Below, one piece after another: positions 7,336-13,976 of a stretch of 21,472 nt of DNA; position 1 is the stretch's first letter; each line of letters begins with the position of its first letter. The position numbers were made by a program, and so were the translations under genes. Source of the DNA: Soonwooa sp. (GTDB taxonomy: Bacteria; Bacteroidota; Bacteroidia; Flavobacteriales; Weeksellaceae); NCBI RefSeq assembly GCF_030151385.1, contig NZ_JASLDS010000014.1, forward strand, positions 1 through 21,472. Direction: 5' to 3'. The notes under the pieces were generated by a model. The model did no database searches and was not told where the DNA came from. It was given only the letters and a program-made list of their open reading frames with translations.

Positions 7336-7404
7336 AATTATCTTTTTAGTTCCTTTTATATTGCAATCGCAGGTTTTTCTATAAATTTTTAAAAAAGGAA
7401 TATT
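7336..7404 (+). promoter_or_regulatory. Possible expression platform of the metK SAM-II switch
   Basis: Two alternative helices can be drawn. One joins the aptamer core ACCTGATTGCAA (7300-7311) to TTGCAATCGCAGGT (7361-7374), 12 pairs with a 2-nt bulge. The other joins TTCCTTTT (7350-7357) to AAAAGGAA (7393-7400), which contains the GGA ribosome-binding site of metK 5 nt before its ATG. In the ligand-free state the first helix would trap TTCCTTTT in its loop and leave the GGA open; with SAM bound, the second could form and shut off translation. The pairings are seen; the mechanism is inferred. A TTTTT run at 7374-7378 allows a termination model instead. Confidence 0.5.
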
Positions 7405-8685
7405 ATGCCATATTTATTTACATCCGAATCAGTATCGGAAGGACATCCAGACAAAGTAGCAGATCAAATTTCTGATGCCTTAATCGACCATTTCTTAGCT
7501 TATGACAAAGACTCAAAAGTTGCTTGCGAAACGCTTGTAACAACTGGTCAAGTGGTTTTAGCAGGTGAGGTTAAATCAGAAGCTTACTTGGATGTACAAT
7601 CAATCGCTAGAGACGTAATCAATGGTATTGGTTATACGAAAAGCGAATATATGTTCAACGGAGACTCTTGTGGTGTTATCTCTGCAATCCACGAACAATC
7701 TTCGGATATTAATCAAGGTGTTGATCGTGCTGCATCTGCAGAAGATTTCGAAGCAAAAGCTAATGCGCAAGGTGCTGGTGACCAAGGGATGATGTTTGGT
7801 TACGCAACCAACGAAACTGAAAACTACATGCCATTAGCATTAGATTTAGCACATCAAATTCTTAAAGAATTAGCAGTTCTTAGAAGAGATAATGATGCGA
7901 TTAAATATCTTCGTCCAGATGCAAAAAGCCAAGTTACTATCGAGTATTCTGATGATCACAAACCAATCAGAATCGACAGCATCGTTGTATCGACGCAACA
8001 TGATGACTTTGGATCAGAGGAAGCGATGCTTGCAAAAATTAAGAAAGACATTATCGAAATCTTAATTCCAAAAGTAAGAGAATCTCAAAAACCTGAAATC
8101 CAAGCTTTATTCAACGATCAAATCAAATATCACATTAACCCAACTGGAAAGTTTGTAATCGGTGGTCCTCACGGCGATACAGGATTGACAGGTAGAAAAA
8201 TTATTGTTGATACCTATGGTGGAAAAGGCGCTCACGGTGGTGGTGCATTCTCTGGAAAAGACCCATCAAAAGTTGACCGTAGTGCAGCATATGCGACAAG
8301 ACATATTGCTAAAAACCTTGTAGCTGCAGGTGTTGCAGACGAAGTTTTGGTTCAAGTTTCTTATGCAATTGGTGTTGCAGAGCCTTGTGGTCTTTACATC
8401 AATACTTATGGAACTTCAAAAGTTGATCTTCACGATGGTGACATTGCTAAAAAAGTTAATGAGTTGTTTGATCTTCGTCCTTATGCAATCGAGCAAAACT
8501 TAAAACTTCGTAACCCTATCTACCAAGAAACGGCGGCTTATGGTCATATGGGAAAAGACTATTATGTGGGAAGCAAGACTTTCAACAAAGGTCACAAAAA
8601 TGAAATTACTTTAGATAATCTTGAGTTCTTTACTTGGGAAAAACTAGATCGCGTTGATGACATCAAAAAAGCTTTTGGATTGTAA
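7405..8685 (+). CDS. metK: S-adenosylmethionine synthase
   Basis: Makes SAM from methionine and ATP. It has 426 residues, longer than the 384 of E. coli but usual for Bacteroidota, where extra sequence precedes and follows the second motif. Motifs: FTSESVSEGHPDKVADQISDA with catalytic His14, GAGDQGMMFGYATNET at 123-137, GGPHGDTGLTGRKIIVDTYGG near 253-273, and the P-loop-like GGGAFSGKDPSKVDRSAAY at 278-296. The start ATG at 7405 has AAAAAAGGAA just upstream, a clear Shine-Dalgarno-like site for this group. The gene stands alone behind its own promoter and SAM-II leader and ends at a strong terminator, so it is monocistronic and probably repressed by its product. Confidence 0.98.
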   Translation: MPYLFTSESVSEGHPDKVADQISDALIDHFLAYDKDSKVACETLVTTGQVVLAGEVKSEAYLDVQSIARDVINGIGYTKSEYMFNGDSCGVISAIHEQSSDINQGVDRAASAEDFEAKANAQGAGDQGMMFGYATNETENYMPLALDLAHQILKELAVLRRDNDAIKYLRPDAKSQVTIEYSDDHKPIRIDSIVVSTQHDDFGSEEAMLAKIKKDIIEILIPKVRESQKPEIQALFNDQIKYHINPTGKFVIGGPHGDTGLTGRKIIVDTYGGKGAHGGGAFSGKDPSKVDRSAAYATRHIAKNLVAAGVADEVLVQVSYAIGVAEPCGLYINTYGTSKVDLHDGDIAKKVNELFDLRPYAIEQNLKLRNPIYQETAAYGHMGKDYYVGSKTFNKGHKNEITLDNLEFFTWEKLDRVDDIKKAFGL

Positions 8686-8707
8686 TCAGCTAATTAATAA
8701 AATCTTT

Positions 8708-8744
8708 AACAGCTTTATTCTTATGGATAAAGCTGTTTTTTTTT
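8708..8744 (+). terminator. Intrinsic terminator of metK
   Basis: AACAGCTTTAT (8708-8718) pairs with ATAAAGCTGTT (8727-8737), 11 bp with an 8-nt loop, and runs straight into a T-tract (8735-8742). It lies 22 nt after the stop. Confidence 0.92.
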
Positions 8745-8768
8745 ATTTTTGAATTTTAATTATCTCTT

Positions 8769-9266
8769 ATGTACTTCAATAAAATACTATTTACAATAAG
8801 CCTCGTTTTTAGTTCCGTATTTTTTAATCAAACTAAAGCGCAAATGACAACACATTGGCTACTCAATACAGGTTATGTATATCAAAACCAAAGCTTCGGC
8901 GAAATAGGTGTTAAAGCTTTGTTCCTAAAGAATGATGATATGTTATACAGATTGGGCGGATCAGCACTTTTAGGTAGCGCTAACGGAAAATTTGCGATAC
9001 TTCCAAAGTTACAAGGCGACATACTTTTCAACTTCCAACAAGGCGTTGACCTTTACCATTCGCACTATTTTTTAGTAGGAGCCGAAGCAACAACAAAATA
9101 TATTGCACCAAAAGTTGGCGTTAGTCTTTTAGGCATTATTGACTTAACTGCAGGCTACGGCTTCGGTTTTTCGGGACAAAATATTAACGGAAAAGAACTA
9201 AAAGGTCTTAATATTAACTTTGGTCTTAATCTACCTTTCGTTATGCTAAGTGACATGCTTAAATAG
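8769..9266 (+). CDS. Secreted or outer-membrane small hypothetical protein
   Basis: I do not recognise a named family. The 165-residue product has a signal peptide (MYFNKILFTISLVFSSVFFNQTKA, then QMTTHW), so it is exported. The mature part is about 140 residues with alternating hydrophobic and small/polar residues, many Gly and aromatic residues and segments such as YRLGGSALLG, HYFLVGAEATTKYIAP, DLTAGYGFGFSGQ and GLNINFGLNLPF, which would suit amphipathic beta strands of a small eight-stranded barrel or lipid-binding barrel. It ends LSDMLK, without the terminal aromatic residue usual in barrel proteins. There is no clear promoter between the metK terminator and the ATG at 8769. Its neighbours give no hint of role. 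Confidence 0.75.
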   Translation: MYFNKILFTISLVFSSVFFNQTKAQMTTHWLLNTGYVYQNQSFGEIGVKALFLKNDDMLYRLGGSALLGSANGKFAILPKLQGDILFNFQQGVDLYHSHYFLVGAEATTKYIAPKVGVSLLGIIDLTAGYGFGFSGQNINGKELKGLNINFGLNLPFVMLSDMLK

Positions 9267-9402
9267 TTTTAACATTTTAAATATGTTAAAATTGAAAATT
9301 TAAGATATTGTTAACTTTTTTTTACTATATTTACAAACATCAAATCACCAAACTATCGATAAAAATTTTATCTCTTTTTTAAATAAATAATGTAGAAACT
9401 AA

Positions 9403-9420
9403 GGAATGCGCAAGCATTTC
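9403..9420 (+). promoter_or_regulatory. Small GNRA-loop hairpin in the sigma-factor leader
   Basis: GGAATGC (9403-9409), GCAA loop, GCATTTC (9414-9420): 7 pairs including one G-T, with a stable tetraloop, 26 nt before the sigma-factor ATG. A weak -7-like TATATTTA at 9326-9333 would give a leader of about 105 nt that contains it. Function unknown; it could protect or modulate translation. Confidence 0.35.
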
Positions 9421-9446
9421 GAAGAATTCATGTGAGAGATAAAGTT

Positions 9447-10037
9447 ATGAAAACACAAACCGATAGTCAATTAATCCACTATTATCAGGGAGGCTGTGAG
9501 ACGTCTTTGTCAAGACTAATCCACAGACATCAAAAAGAATTGTTCAACTTTATATTTTATAAGGTAATGGACGAGGAATTAGCCAACGACCTATTCCAAG
9601 AAACATTTATGAAAATAATTGTAACGCTTAAAGAGGGACGTTACAAAGAGGAAAATAAATTTATTCTGTGGGCAAAAAGAATCGCACACAATCTTATTAT
9701 CGACCATTATCGCCTTAAAGCGAAACATATCAAAGTGTCGGAATCATCATACCAAGATGAGGAGTTTAGTATTTTTGACATCATCAAAGAACCAGACAAC
9801 AACATCGAAGATCTTTTGGTTAACCAACAAATCAATGATGATTTAACCAAGATGCTTTCCCTATTGCCAGAAAACCAACAAGAGGTTATTAGACTGAGAT
9901 TTTTTGATGGTCTTAGCTTTAAAGAAATTGCAGAACACACAGATTCTAGTATTAATACTACTTTAGGACGTGTAAGATATGCCTTGATTAATCTTCGAAA
10001 AATAATGGAAGATTATAACATAATTTTAACAAAGTAA
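9447..10037 (+). CDS. ECF-family RNA polymerase sigma factor
   Basis: A 196-residue sigma-70-type factor of the extracytoplasmic-function class. Region 2 (about 15-85) contains LIHRHQKELFNFIFYKVMDEELANDLFQETFMKII and WAKRIAHNLIIDHYR, the -10 binding helices. Region 4 (about 125-185) contains LLPENQQEVIRLRFFDGLSFKEIAEHTDSSINTTLGRVRYAL, a typical helix-turn-helix. There is no region 1 or 3, as expected. ATG at 9447 is preferred to a GTG at 9432 because the five extra residues have no family match. No anti-sigma factor, TonB receptor or FecR-like gene follows, only a 45-residue ORF after 53 nt, so how the factor is controlled is unknown. A short hairpin sits upstream. Confidence 0.93.
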   Translation: MKTQTDSQLIHYYQGGCETSLSRLIHRHQKELFNFIFYKVMDEELANDLFQETFMKIIVTLKEGRYKEENKFILWAKRIAHNLIIDHYRLKAKHIKVSESSYQDEEFSIFDIIKEPDNNIEDLLVNQQINDDLTKMLSLLPENQQEVIRLRFFDGLSFKEIAEHTDSSINTTLGRVRYALINLRKIMEDYNIILTK

Positions 10038-10090
10038 TATATAATATTTTGAGGCTTAAGTCGTTTTAAGGTTAAATAGTAAAATAGCCT

Positions 10091-10228
10091 ATGAAAAAAA
10101 ACGACACTTTAGCACTTAAAAGTTTGAAACCGAAAAAGGAAACAATAGCATTTTTATTAAACTACTCAAAAAGTTTGGAGGTAGTTAAACTTAAAGATGG
10201 ACATCCAATCGGTATTCTGAAGAACTAA
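10091..10228 (+). CDS. Putative 45-residue protein downstream of the ECF sigma factor
   Basis: ATG at 10091 to TAA at 10228 gives a basic protein beginning MKKNDTLALKSLKPKKETIA, followed by FLLNYSKSLEVVKL and ending HPIGILKN. It has no signal peptide or membrane segment. The pattern 'basic N-terminus, Lys-Pro-Lys, Glu-Thr-Ile, hydrophobic Asn-Tyr-Ser-Lys-Ser-Leu' resembles short orphan proteins that I believe occur in Chryseobacterium relatives, but I cannot name a family. It may be co-transcribed with the sigma factor (53-nt gap, no terminator seen). It fills a gap that would otherwise be empty, and its reading frame uses ordinary host codons. Function unknown; it is too small for a classical anti-sigma factor. 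Confidence 0.6.
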   Translation: MKKNDTLALKSLKPKKETIAFLLNYSKSLEVVKLKDGHPIGILKN

Positions 10229-10290
10229 AATCTCACTAAATAATAGTTTTAGATTTAATGATTGTATTCATTTGTATGGTTAAAATTGAT

Positions 10291-10298
10291 TAGTTTTG
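10291..10298 (+). promoter_or_regulatory. Predicted promoter -7 box TAGTTTTG before the HAD gene
   Basis: An exact TAnnTTTG match whose end is only 6 nt before the ATG at 10305, so the transcript would start at or just before the start codon and be leaderless. TTTG at 10271-10274 is a possible -33 element but the spacer is 16 nt, shorter than usual. Confidence 0.55.
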
Positions 10299-10304
10299 TG
10301 CCTT

Positions 10305-11006
10305 ATGGAAAAGATAAGGCACATTTTTTTTGATTTAGACAATACACTTTGGGATCACCGCAAAAACGCATATTTGACTATTAAAGATTTGTTTGTAAAA
10401 ATGCAAATCTCTGAGAAATACAACATTGAGTTTGAAAGTTTTCACAAAGTCTATGATCGCATTAACGAGGATCTTTGGGAGTTAATTCGAGATGGAAAAA
10501 TTGACAAGGAGCATCTTCGCAAGCACAGATTCTATGATACTTTTTTAGAGTTTGGAGTGGATGATCTAGAACTAGCTCAATACTTTGAAACCCATTTTCT
10601 AGACCAAATTCTTTCTTACAATGATTTGGTTGATGGCGCTGAAGATTTATTAAAATATCTAAAAGCTAAACAGTACAAACTCCATATCATATCAAATGGC
10701 TTTCAAGAGGTGACCGAACGAAAATGCATTTTGTCAGGAATCAACAAATATTTTGAAACGATAACCAGTGCGGATTCTGTCGGAAAACGAAAACCAAATC
10801 CAGAAGTATACAAATTTGCTTTAAACGAAGCAAAAGCATGCATTGAGGAAAGCCTTATGATTGGTGACGATTGGATTGCAGATGTAGTTGGTGCAACTAA
10901 TTTTGGACTACAAACAATCTTTTTCGATGCCCTCAATGAAAACATCGATTATCCATTAAAAGTTAGAACAATTTATAAATTAAACGAACTTCAAAATCTG
11001 ATATAA
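10305..11006 (+). CDS. HAD-superfamily nucleotidase, YjjG-like
   Basis: A 233-residue haloacid-dehalogenase-type phosphatase, probably a pyrimidine 5'-nucleotidase of the YjjG type that clears noncanonical nucleotides. Motif I is HIFFDLDNTLWDH with nucleophile Asp10 and acid/base Asp12; motif II is HIISNGF (Ser130-Asn131); motif III is Lys163 in GKRKPNPEVY; motif IV is MIGDDWIADVVGA with Asp188/Asp189. A helical C1 cap lies between about 18 and 100. ATG at 10305 is the start because motif I follows at residues 7-12; the in-frame TTG at 10296 overlaps the -7 box. It converges with yebC and shares its terminator. Exact substrate cannot be read from sequence. Confidence 0.9.
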   Translation: MEKIRHIFFDLDNTLWDHRKNAYLTIKDLFVKMQISEKYNIEFESFHKVYDRINEDLWELIRDGKIDKEHLRKHRFYDTFLEFGVDDLELAQYFETHFLDQILSYNDLVDGAEDLLKYLKAKQYKLHIISNGFQEVTERKCILSGINKYFETITSADSVGKRKPNPEVYKFALNEAKACIEESLMIGDDWIADVVGATNFGLQTIFFDALNENIDYPLKVRTIYKLNELQNLI

Positions 11007-11010
11007 AAAG

Positions 11011-11036
11011 AAAGCCGCAAATGCGGCTTTTATTTT
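11011..11036. terminator. Bidirectional terminator between HAD gene and yebC
   Basis: AAAGCCGC (11011-11018), loop AAAT, GCGGCTTT (11023-11030). A-run on the left and T-rich tract on the right let it work in both directions. It overlaps the very end of yebC. Confidence 0.88.
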
Positions 11037-11775
11037 ATAATGAATCCAAATGTTCATCTGTGATTTCCATATTATGGAAAACATTCTGCACATCATCATC
11101 ATCTTCGAAACGCTCTAGCATCTTCATATTAGTCGCAAATTGCTCAGCCGTAACTTCCTTTGTATTATTAGGAATTCTTTGCAATTCTGCGCTTTTAACT
11201 TCAATTTTAATATCATCTAGCTTGTGAGATAATGTACCAAAATCTTCAAAAGCCGTTGTAATAATCACTTCTGTTTCATCTTGGTCAATTTCTTCCGCAC
11301 CACCATCAATCATTTCCATTTCGAAATCATCCCAATCCATTGCGATGTTAGCTTTATCAATAGTAAAAATCCCTTTTCTATCAAAAATAAAAGACAACTC
11401 CCCATTCTTCCCAAGGTTACCATCAAACTTATTAAAAATGGCTCTTACGTTTGCAACAGTACGTGTAGGATTGTTAGTTGTACATTCTACAAAAAATGCA
11501 ACACCGCCTTGTCCATATCCTTCATAAGTGATCTCTTCATAATTTTCAGCATCGGCACCTGATGCTTTTTTGATAGCACGCTCAACATTATCTTTTGGCA
11601 TGTTAGCACCTTTCGCATTTTGAATACAACGACGTAAGGCTGGATTGGATTCTGGATCAGAACCTCCAGCTTTAACTGCTAGTGCGATATCCTTTCCAAT
11701 TTTTGAAAAGGTTTTGGCCATCTTGTCCCAACGAGCCATTTTCGATGCTTTTCTATATTCAAATGCTCTTCCCAT
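11035..11775 (-). CDS. yebC: YebC/PmpR family protein
   Basis: A 246-residue member of the YebC/TACO1 family, described as DNA-binding regulators and, more recently, as factors that help ribosomes through difficult (for example polyproline) stretches. The N-terminus reads MGRAFEYRKASKMARWDKMAKTFSKIGKDIALA, the Bacteroidota form of the usual HSKW...KRK segment. NPALRRCIQNAKGANMPKDNVERAIKKASG near 44-73 and YEGYGQGGVAFFVECTTNNPTRT near 84-106 are strongly conserved. The acidic middle and C-terminal domains (IFDRKGIFTI, FEDDDDVQNVFHNM) follow in normal order and length. It converges on the HAD gene, and its promoter region holds a 12-bp palindrome. Whether it acts on DNA or ribosomes here is open. 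Confidence 0.95.
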   Translation of the reverse strand: MGRAFEYRKASKMARWDKMAKTFSKIGKDIALAVKAGGSDPESNPALRRCIQNAKGANMPKDNVERAIKKASGADAENYEEITYEGYGQGGVAFFVECTTNNPTRTVANVRAIFNKFDGNLGKNGELSFIFDRKGIFTIDKANIAMDWDDFEMEMIDGGAEEIDQDETEVIITTAFEDFGTLSHKLDDIKIEVKSAELQRIPNNTKEVTAEQFATNMKMLERFEDDDDVQNVFHNMEITDEHLDSL

Positions 11776-11796
11776 TTTATGTTTGAAATTTATTTA

Positions 11797-11821
11797 CAAA
11801 AATACTTGCAATTCGCGAATT
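11797..11821 (-). promoter_or_regulatory. yebC promoter with 12-bp palindrome in the spacer
   Basis: TATTTTTG (11804-11797 on the minus strand) matches TAnnTTTG exactly and lies 22 nt before the yebC ATG. The perfect palindrome AATTCGCGAATT at 11810-11821 sits where the spacer between -33 and -7 would be, an operator-like position. A -33 element would fall at TTTC (11827-11824), one mismatch. Confidence 0.5.
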
Positions 11822-11841
11822 ATGAAAATTTTTAAATAAAA

Positions 11842-11865
11842 AAACACCCTCAATTGAGGGTGTTT
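11842..11865 (-). terminator. Intrinsic terminator of the ompA-like gene
   Basis: A perfect 24-bp palindrome with arms AAACACCCTCAA and TTGAGGGTGTTT. On the minus strand it is followed by a long T-rich run (revcomp of 11831-11844). It lies 21 nt beyond the ompA-like stop. Confidence 0.9.
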
Positions 11866-11886
11866 ATACTTAGAAAAATAATTTAA

Positions 11887-13371
11887 TTATTTTTTCTTTT
11901 TAGCTGGAGCTTTTTTCTTAGCTGGAGCTTTTTTAGTAGCTTTTTTCACTGGAGCAGATGGAAGGTCACTTTTCTTATAAGTTTCCCAATCAGCACCTGA
12001 AATAGCTCTTACGATAACTTTTCTATCAGCTTGTCTTTCAGCATCAGAAGCAGTAGCAGGTACTGTAGCTTCTTGAGAACCGATACCAATTGATTTCAAA
12101 TAAGTACCATTAACACCTCTAGCTTCTAAAGCTTTAACTACAGCAGCAGCTCTTTCTCTAGATAATTTTAAGTTGTAAGCGTCAGAACCTTTTTTATCTG
12201 TAGAACCAACAATTACGAAGTTTGCAGCTGGAGCATTTTTGATGATATCAGCAGCTTCATCTAATTTACCATTAGAACCTGCTTGGATTGTAGCTTTGTT
12301 AAAGTCAAATAAGATATCTTTTAACTTTTTAGTTACAGTAATCTCAGTTGGCTCTGGACATCCGTTGTATTCAGGAAGACCTGGAACTGTAGGACAAGCA
12401 TCATCTTTGTCAAGGATACCATCACCGTCAGTATCTGGCCAAGGACAACCGTTGTTTTCAACTGGACCTGGAACTGTAGGACATTGATCGTCTTTATCTA
12501 ATACACCATCACCGTCAGTATCTGGCCAAGGACAACCGTTGTTTTCTTTTGGACCAGCTACATCTGGACATTGATCATCGATATCTGGGATACCATCACC
12601 ATCTGTATCAGGACATCCTTGGAACTCAGGTAAACCTGGTGTATCAGGACATCTATCATCTTTATCAGGAATACCATCTTTATCTCTATCAGTATTACCA
12701 AATCTGAATAATAATGAAGCAGATGCTTGCCAGAAGTTAGCAATATTAGATTTATCACCAGGAGTTGAAACATAGTCGCCTTGAACACCTAAACCGAAGT
12801 TTTTAGTTACCCAAAGATTAAGACCTGCACCCGTTGCAACAGTGAAGTGATTAGCTTTACCTGCTCCTCCTTCTCCATCCCAAGAGCTATAAGTACCACC
12901 TCCTCTTACTTTAGTATCAGTAATAGGGAAGTTAACACCTGTATAATCATGTCTTAGGTAGTTAGCACCCACTCTCAAATACGGATCAAACCAAGAATCT
13001 TCATTCCAAAGACCATTAAATTTGAATTGTAAACCAAGACCTGTTTGTAAGAAGAATTCTTTATCAAGACCAAATCTCTTGTTATCAACATTACCAACAG
13101 TTGTTTGCCAGTCTAGAACTAAATACTTGTTTAAGTTTCTAGCAACAGTTAATTTTGATAATGGCGGTGTAATGGAGTATTTTGAAACTCCAAATAAATT
13201 TTCTTTAAAGTTCCAAGCAGAGAAAGTTCCACTGAACTGGCTTCTTTGTGCTACATGGTTCACTCCGTGCATACCAACTCCGATAACCCACGGGTTAGAA
13301 GTCGTCTGAGCGAAAACAGTAGAGGCAACTGTAAGTGCCAAAGCTGAAATTCCTAATTTTAGATTTTTCAT
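11887..13371 (-). CDS. OmpA-family outer-membrane protein with TSP3 repeats and Lys-rich tail
   Basis: A 494-residue major outer-membrane protein type. Signal peptide MKNLKLGISALALTVASTVFA (1-21). Residues about 25-225 form the beta-barrel domain, ending with LLFRFG. Four thrombospondin type 3 calcium-binding repeats follow (about 227-341), each with D-x-D-x-D-G-(I/V)-x-D-x-D-D and a Cys pair. The OmpA C-terminal peptidoglycan-binding domain (about 350-457) has ILFDFNKATI, STDKKGSDAYNLKLSRERAAAVV with the diaminopimelate-binding residues Asp392 and Arg407, and KVIVRAI. The usual GHTD is GSTD here. The tail from about 474 is PVKKATKKAPAKKKAPAKKKK, very basic and rich in Ala/Pro. It has its own promoter and terminator. 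Role: structural link between outer membrane and peptidoglycan; a pore role is possible. Confidence 0.95.
   Translation of the reverse strand: MKNLKLGISALALTVASTVFAQTTSNPWVIGVGMHGVNHVAQRSQFSGTFSAWNFKENLFGVSKYSITPPLSKLTVARNLNKYLVLDWQTTVGNVDNKRFGLDKEFFLQTGLGLQFKFNGLWNEDSWFDPYLRVGANYLRHDYTGVNFPITDTKVRGGGTYSSWDGEGGAGKANHFTVATGAGLNLWVTKNFGLGVQGDYVSTPGDKSNIANFWQASASLLFRFGNTDRDKDGIPDKDDRCPDTPGLPEFQGCPDTDGDGIPDIDDQCPDVAGPKENNGCPWPDTDGDGVLDKDDQCPTVPGPVENNGCPWPDTDGDGILDKDDACPTVPGLPEYNGCPEPTEITVTKKLKDILFDFNKATIQAGSNGKLDEAADIIKNAPAANFVIVGSTDKKGSDAYNLKLSRERAAAVVKALEARGVNGTYLKSIGIGSQEATVPATASDAERQADRKVIVRAISGADWETYKKSDLPSAPVKKATKKAPAKKKAPAKKKK
12418..12546 (-). repeat. Direct repeat inside the TSP3-coding region
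   Basis: A 42-bp stretch is identical at 12418-12459 and 12505-12546, 87 bp (29 codons) apart, covering the end of one TSP3 unit and the start of the next. This points to recent unit duplication or gene conversion, and makes the number of repeats prone to change by slippage. Confidence 0.8.
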
Positions 13372-13400
13372 AGAATTAAATGATTAAATAATTGATAATG

Positions 13401-13432
13401 CAAAATAAATATAAATTTTCTTTAAAAACAAA
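13401..13432 (-). promoter_or_regulatory. Predicted promoter of the ompA-like gene
   Basis: On the minus strand TTTG (13432-13429), a 20-nt spacer, then TTATTTTG (13408-13401), one mismatch to TAnnTTTG. Transcription would start near 13394, giving a leader of about 23 nt. The -33 element is only 6 nt beyond the smpB stop. Confidence 0.6.
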
Positions 13433-13438
13433 GTTTTT

Positions 13439-13897
13439 TTAACTTTTCTTTAATAGTCTCTGGAGGTTAACTTTATTCTCTCTGTCTTTTATAGCCTCTC
13501 TTTTGTCATAAAGTTTCTTTCCCCTAGCCGATGCAATCAGTAGTTTGGCTTTACCTTTATCATTAATATATAACTTTAACGGTATTATAGTATTGCCAAC
13601 ATCCTTTAACTTTTTTTTAAGTTTTTGCAATTCGTATTTATGCAGTAGCAACTTCCGTGCCCTTCTTGCCTTATGATTATAAAAAGTCCCCAATTTATAC
13701 TCATCTATCTGCATATTAACAATATATAGTTCATCTTCGGTGAATTCGCAGAAACTTTCTGATATTGATGCTTTTGAGGATCTAAGGGATTTAATTTCAG
13801 TACCTGTCAAAACAATTCCCGCTTCATATTCGTCGAGAATTTCGTACTCGAAACGAGCACGTTTATTAAGAATATTAACAGTTCTTTCGATTTTCAT
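13439..13897 (-). CDS. smpB: SsrA-binding protein SmpB
   Basis: Binds tmRNA and brings it to stalled ribosomes for trans-translation. The 152-residue length is normal. Hallmarks: INKRARFEYEI-type N-terminus (NILNKRARFEYEILDEYEAG), VLTGTEIKSLRSSKASISESF near 30-50, YNHKARRARKLLLHKYEL near 74-91, and the basic C-terminal tail with GKKLYDKREAIKDRE, which enters the decoding centre. The start ATG at 13897 is the only reasonable one. It is divergent from the ABC-F gene with 79 bp between, and is followed after 67 bp by the ompA-like gene, which has its own promoter. A ribosome-rescue gene next to an ABC-F ribosome factor is suggestive but may be chance. Confidence 0.97.
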   Translation of the reverse strand: MKIERTVNILNKRARFEYEILDEYEAGIVLTGTEIKSLRSSKASISESFCEFTEDELYIVNMQIDEYKLGTFYNHKARRARKLLLHKYELQKLKKKLKDVGNTIIPLKLYINDKGKAKLLIASARGKKLYDKREAIKDRENKVNLQRLLKKS

Positions 13898-13926
13898 AGG
13901 CTTATATATAGTATAAGATGATACAG

Positions 13927-13957
13927 TTTATTATACCAACTTATTTTCGTAATTTCG
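13927..13957 (+). promoter_or_regulatory. Possible promoter of the ABC-F gene
   Basis: TTTA (13927-13930) and TAATTTCG (13950-13957), each one mismatch from the Bacteroidota consensus, have the ideal 19-nt spacer. Transcription would start near 13964, 13 nt before the ATG. Confidence 0.45.
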
Positions 13958-13976
13958 CACAAATTTACAAAACTAT

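Noticed and set aside
7361..7380. Transcription terminator made by the aptamer core and TTGCAATCGCAGGTTTTT
   Set aside because: It would form without SAM and switch metK off when SAM is low, opposite to the expected logic, and its loop is about 49 nt. Kept only as an alternative to the translation model.
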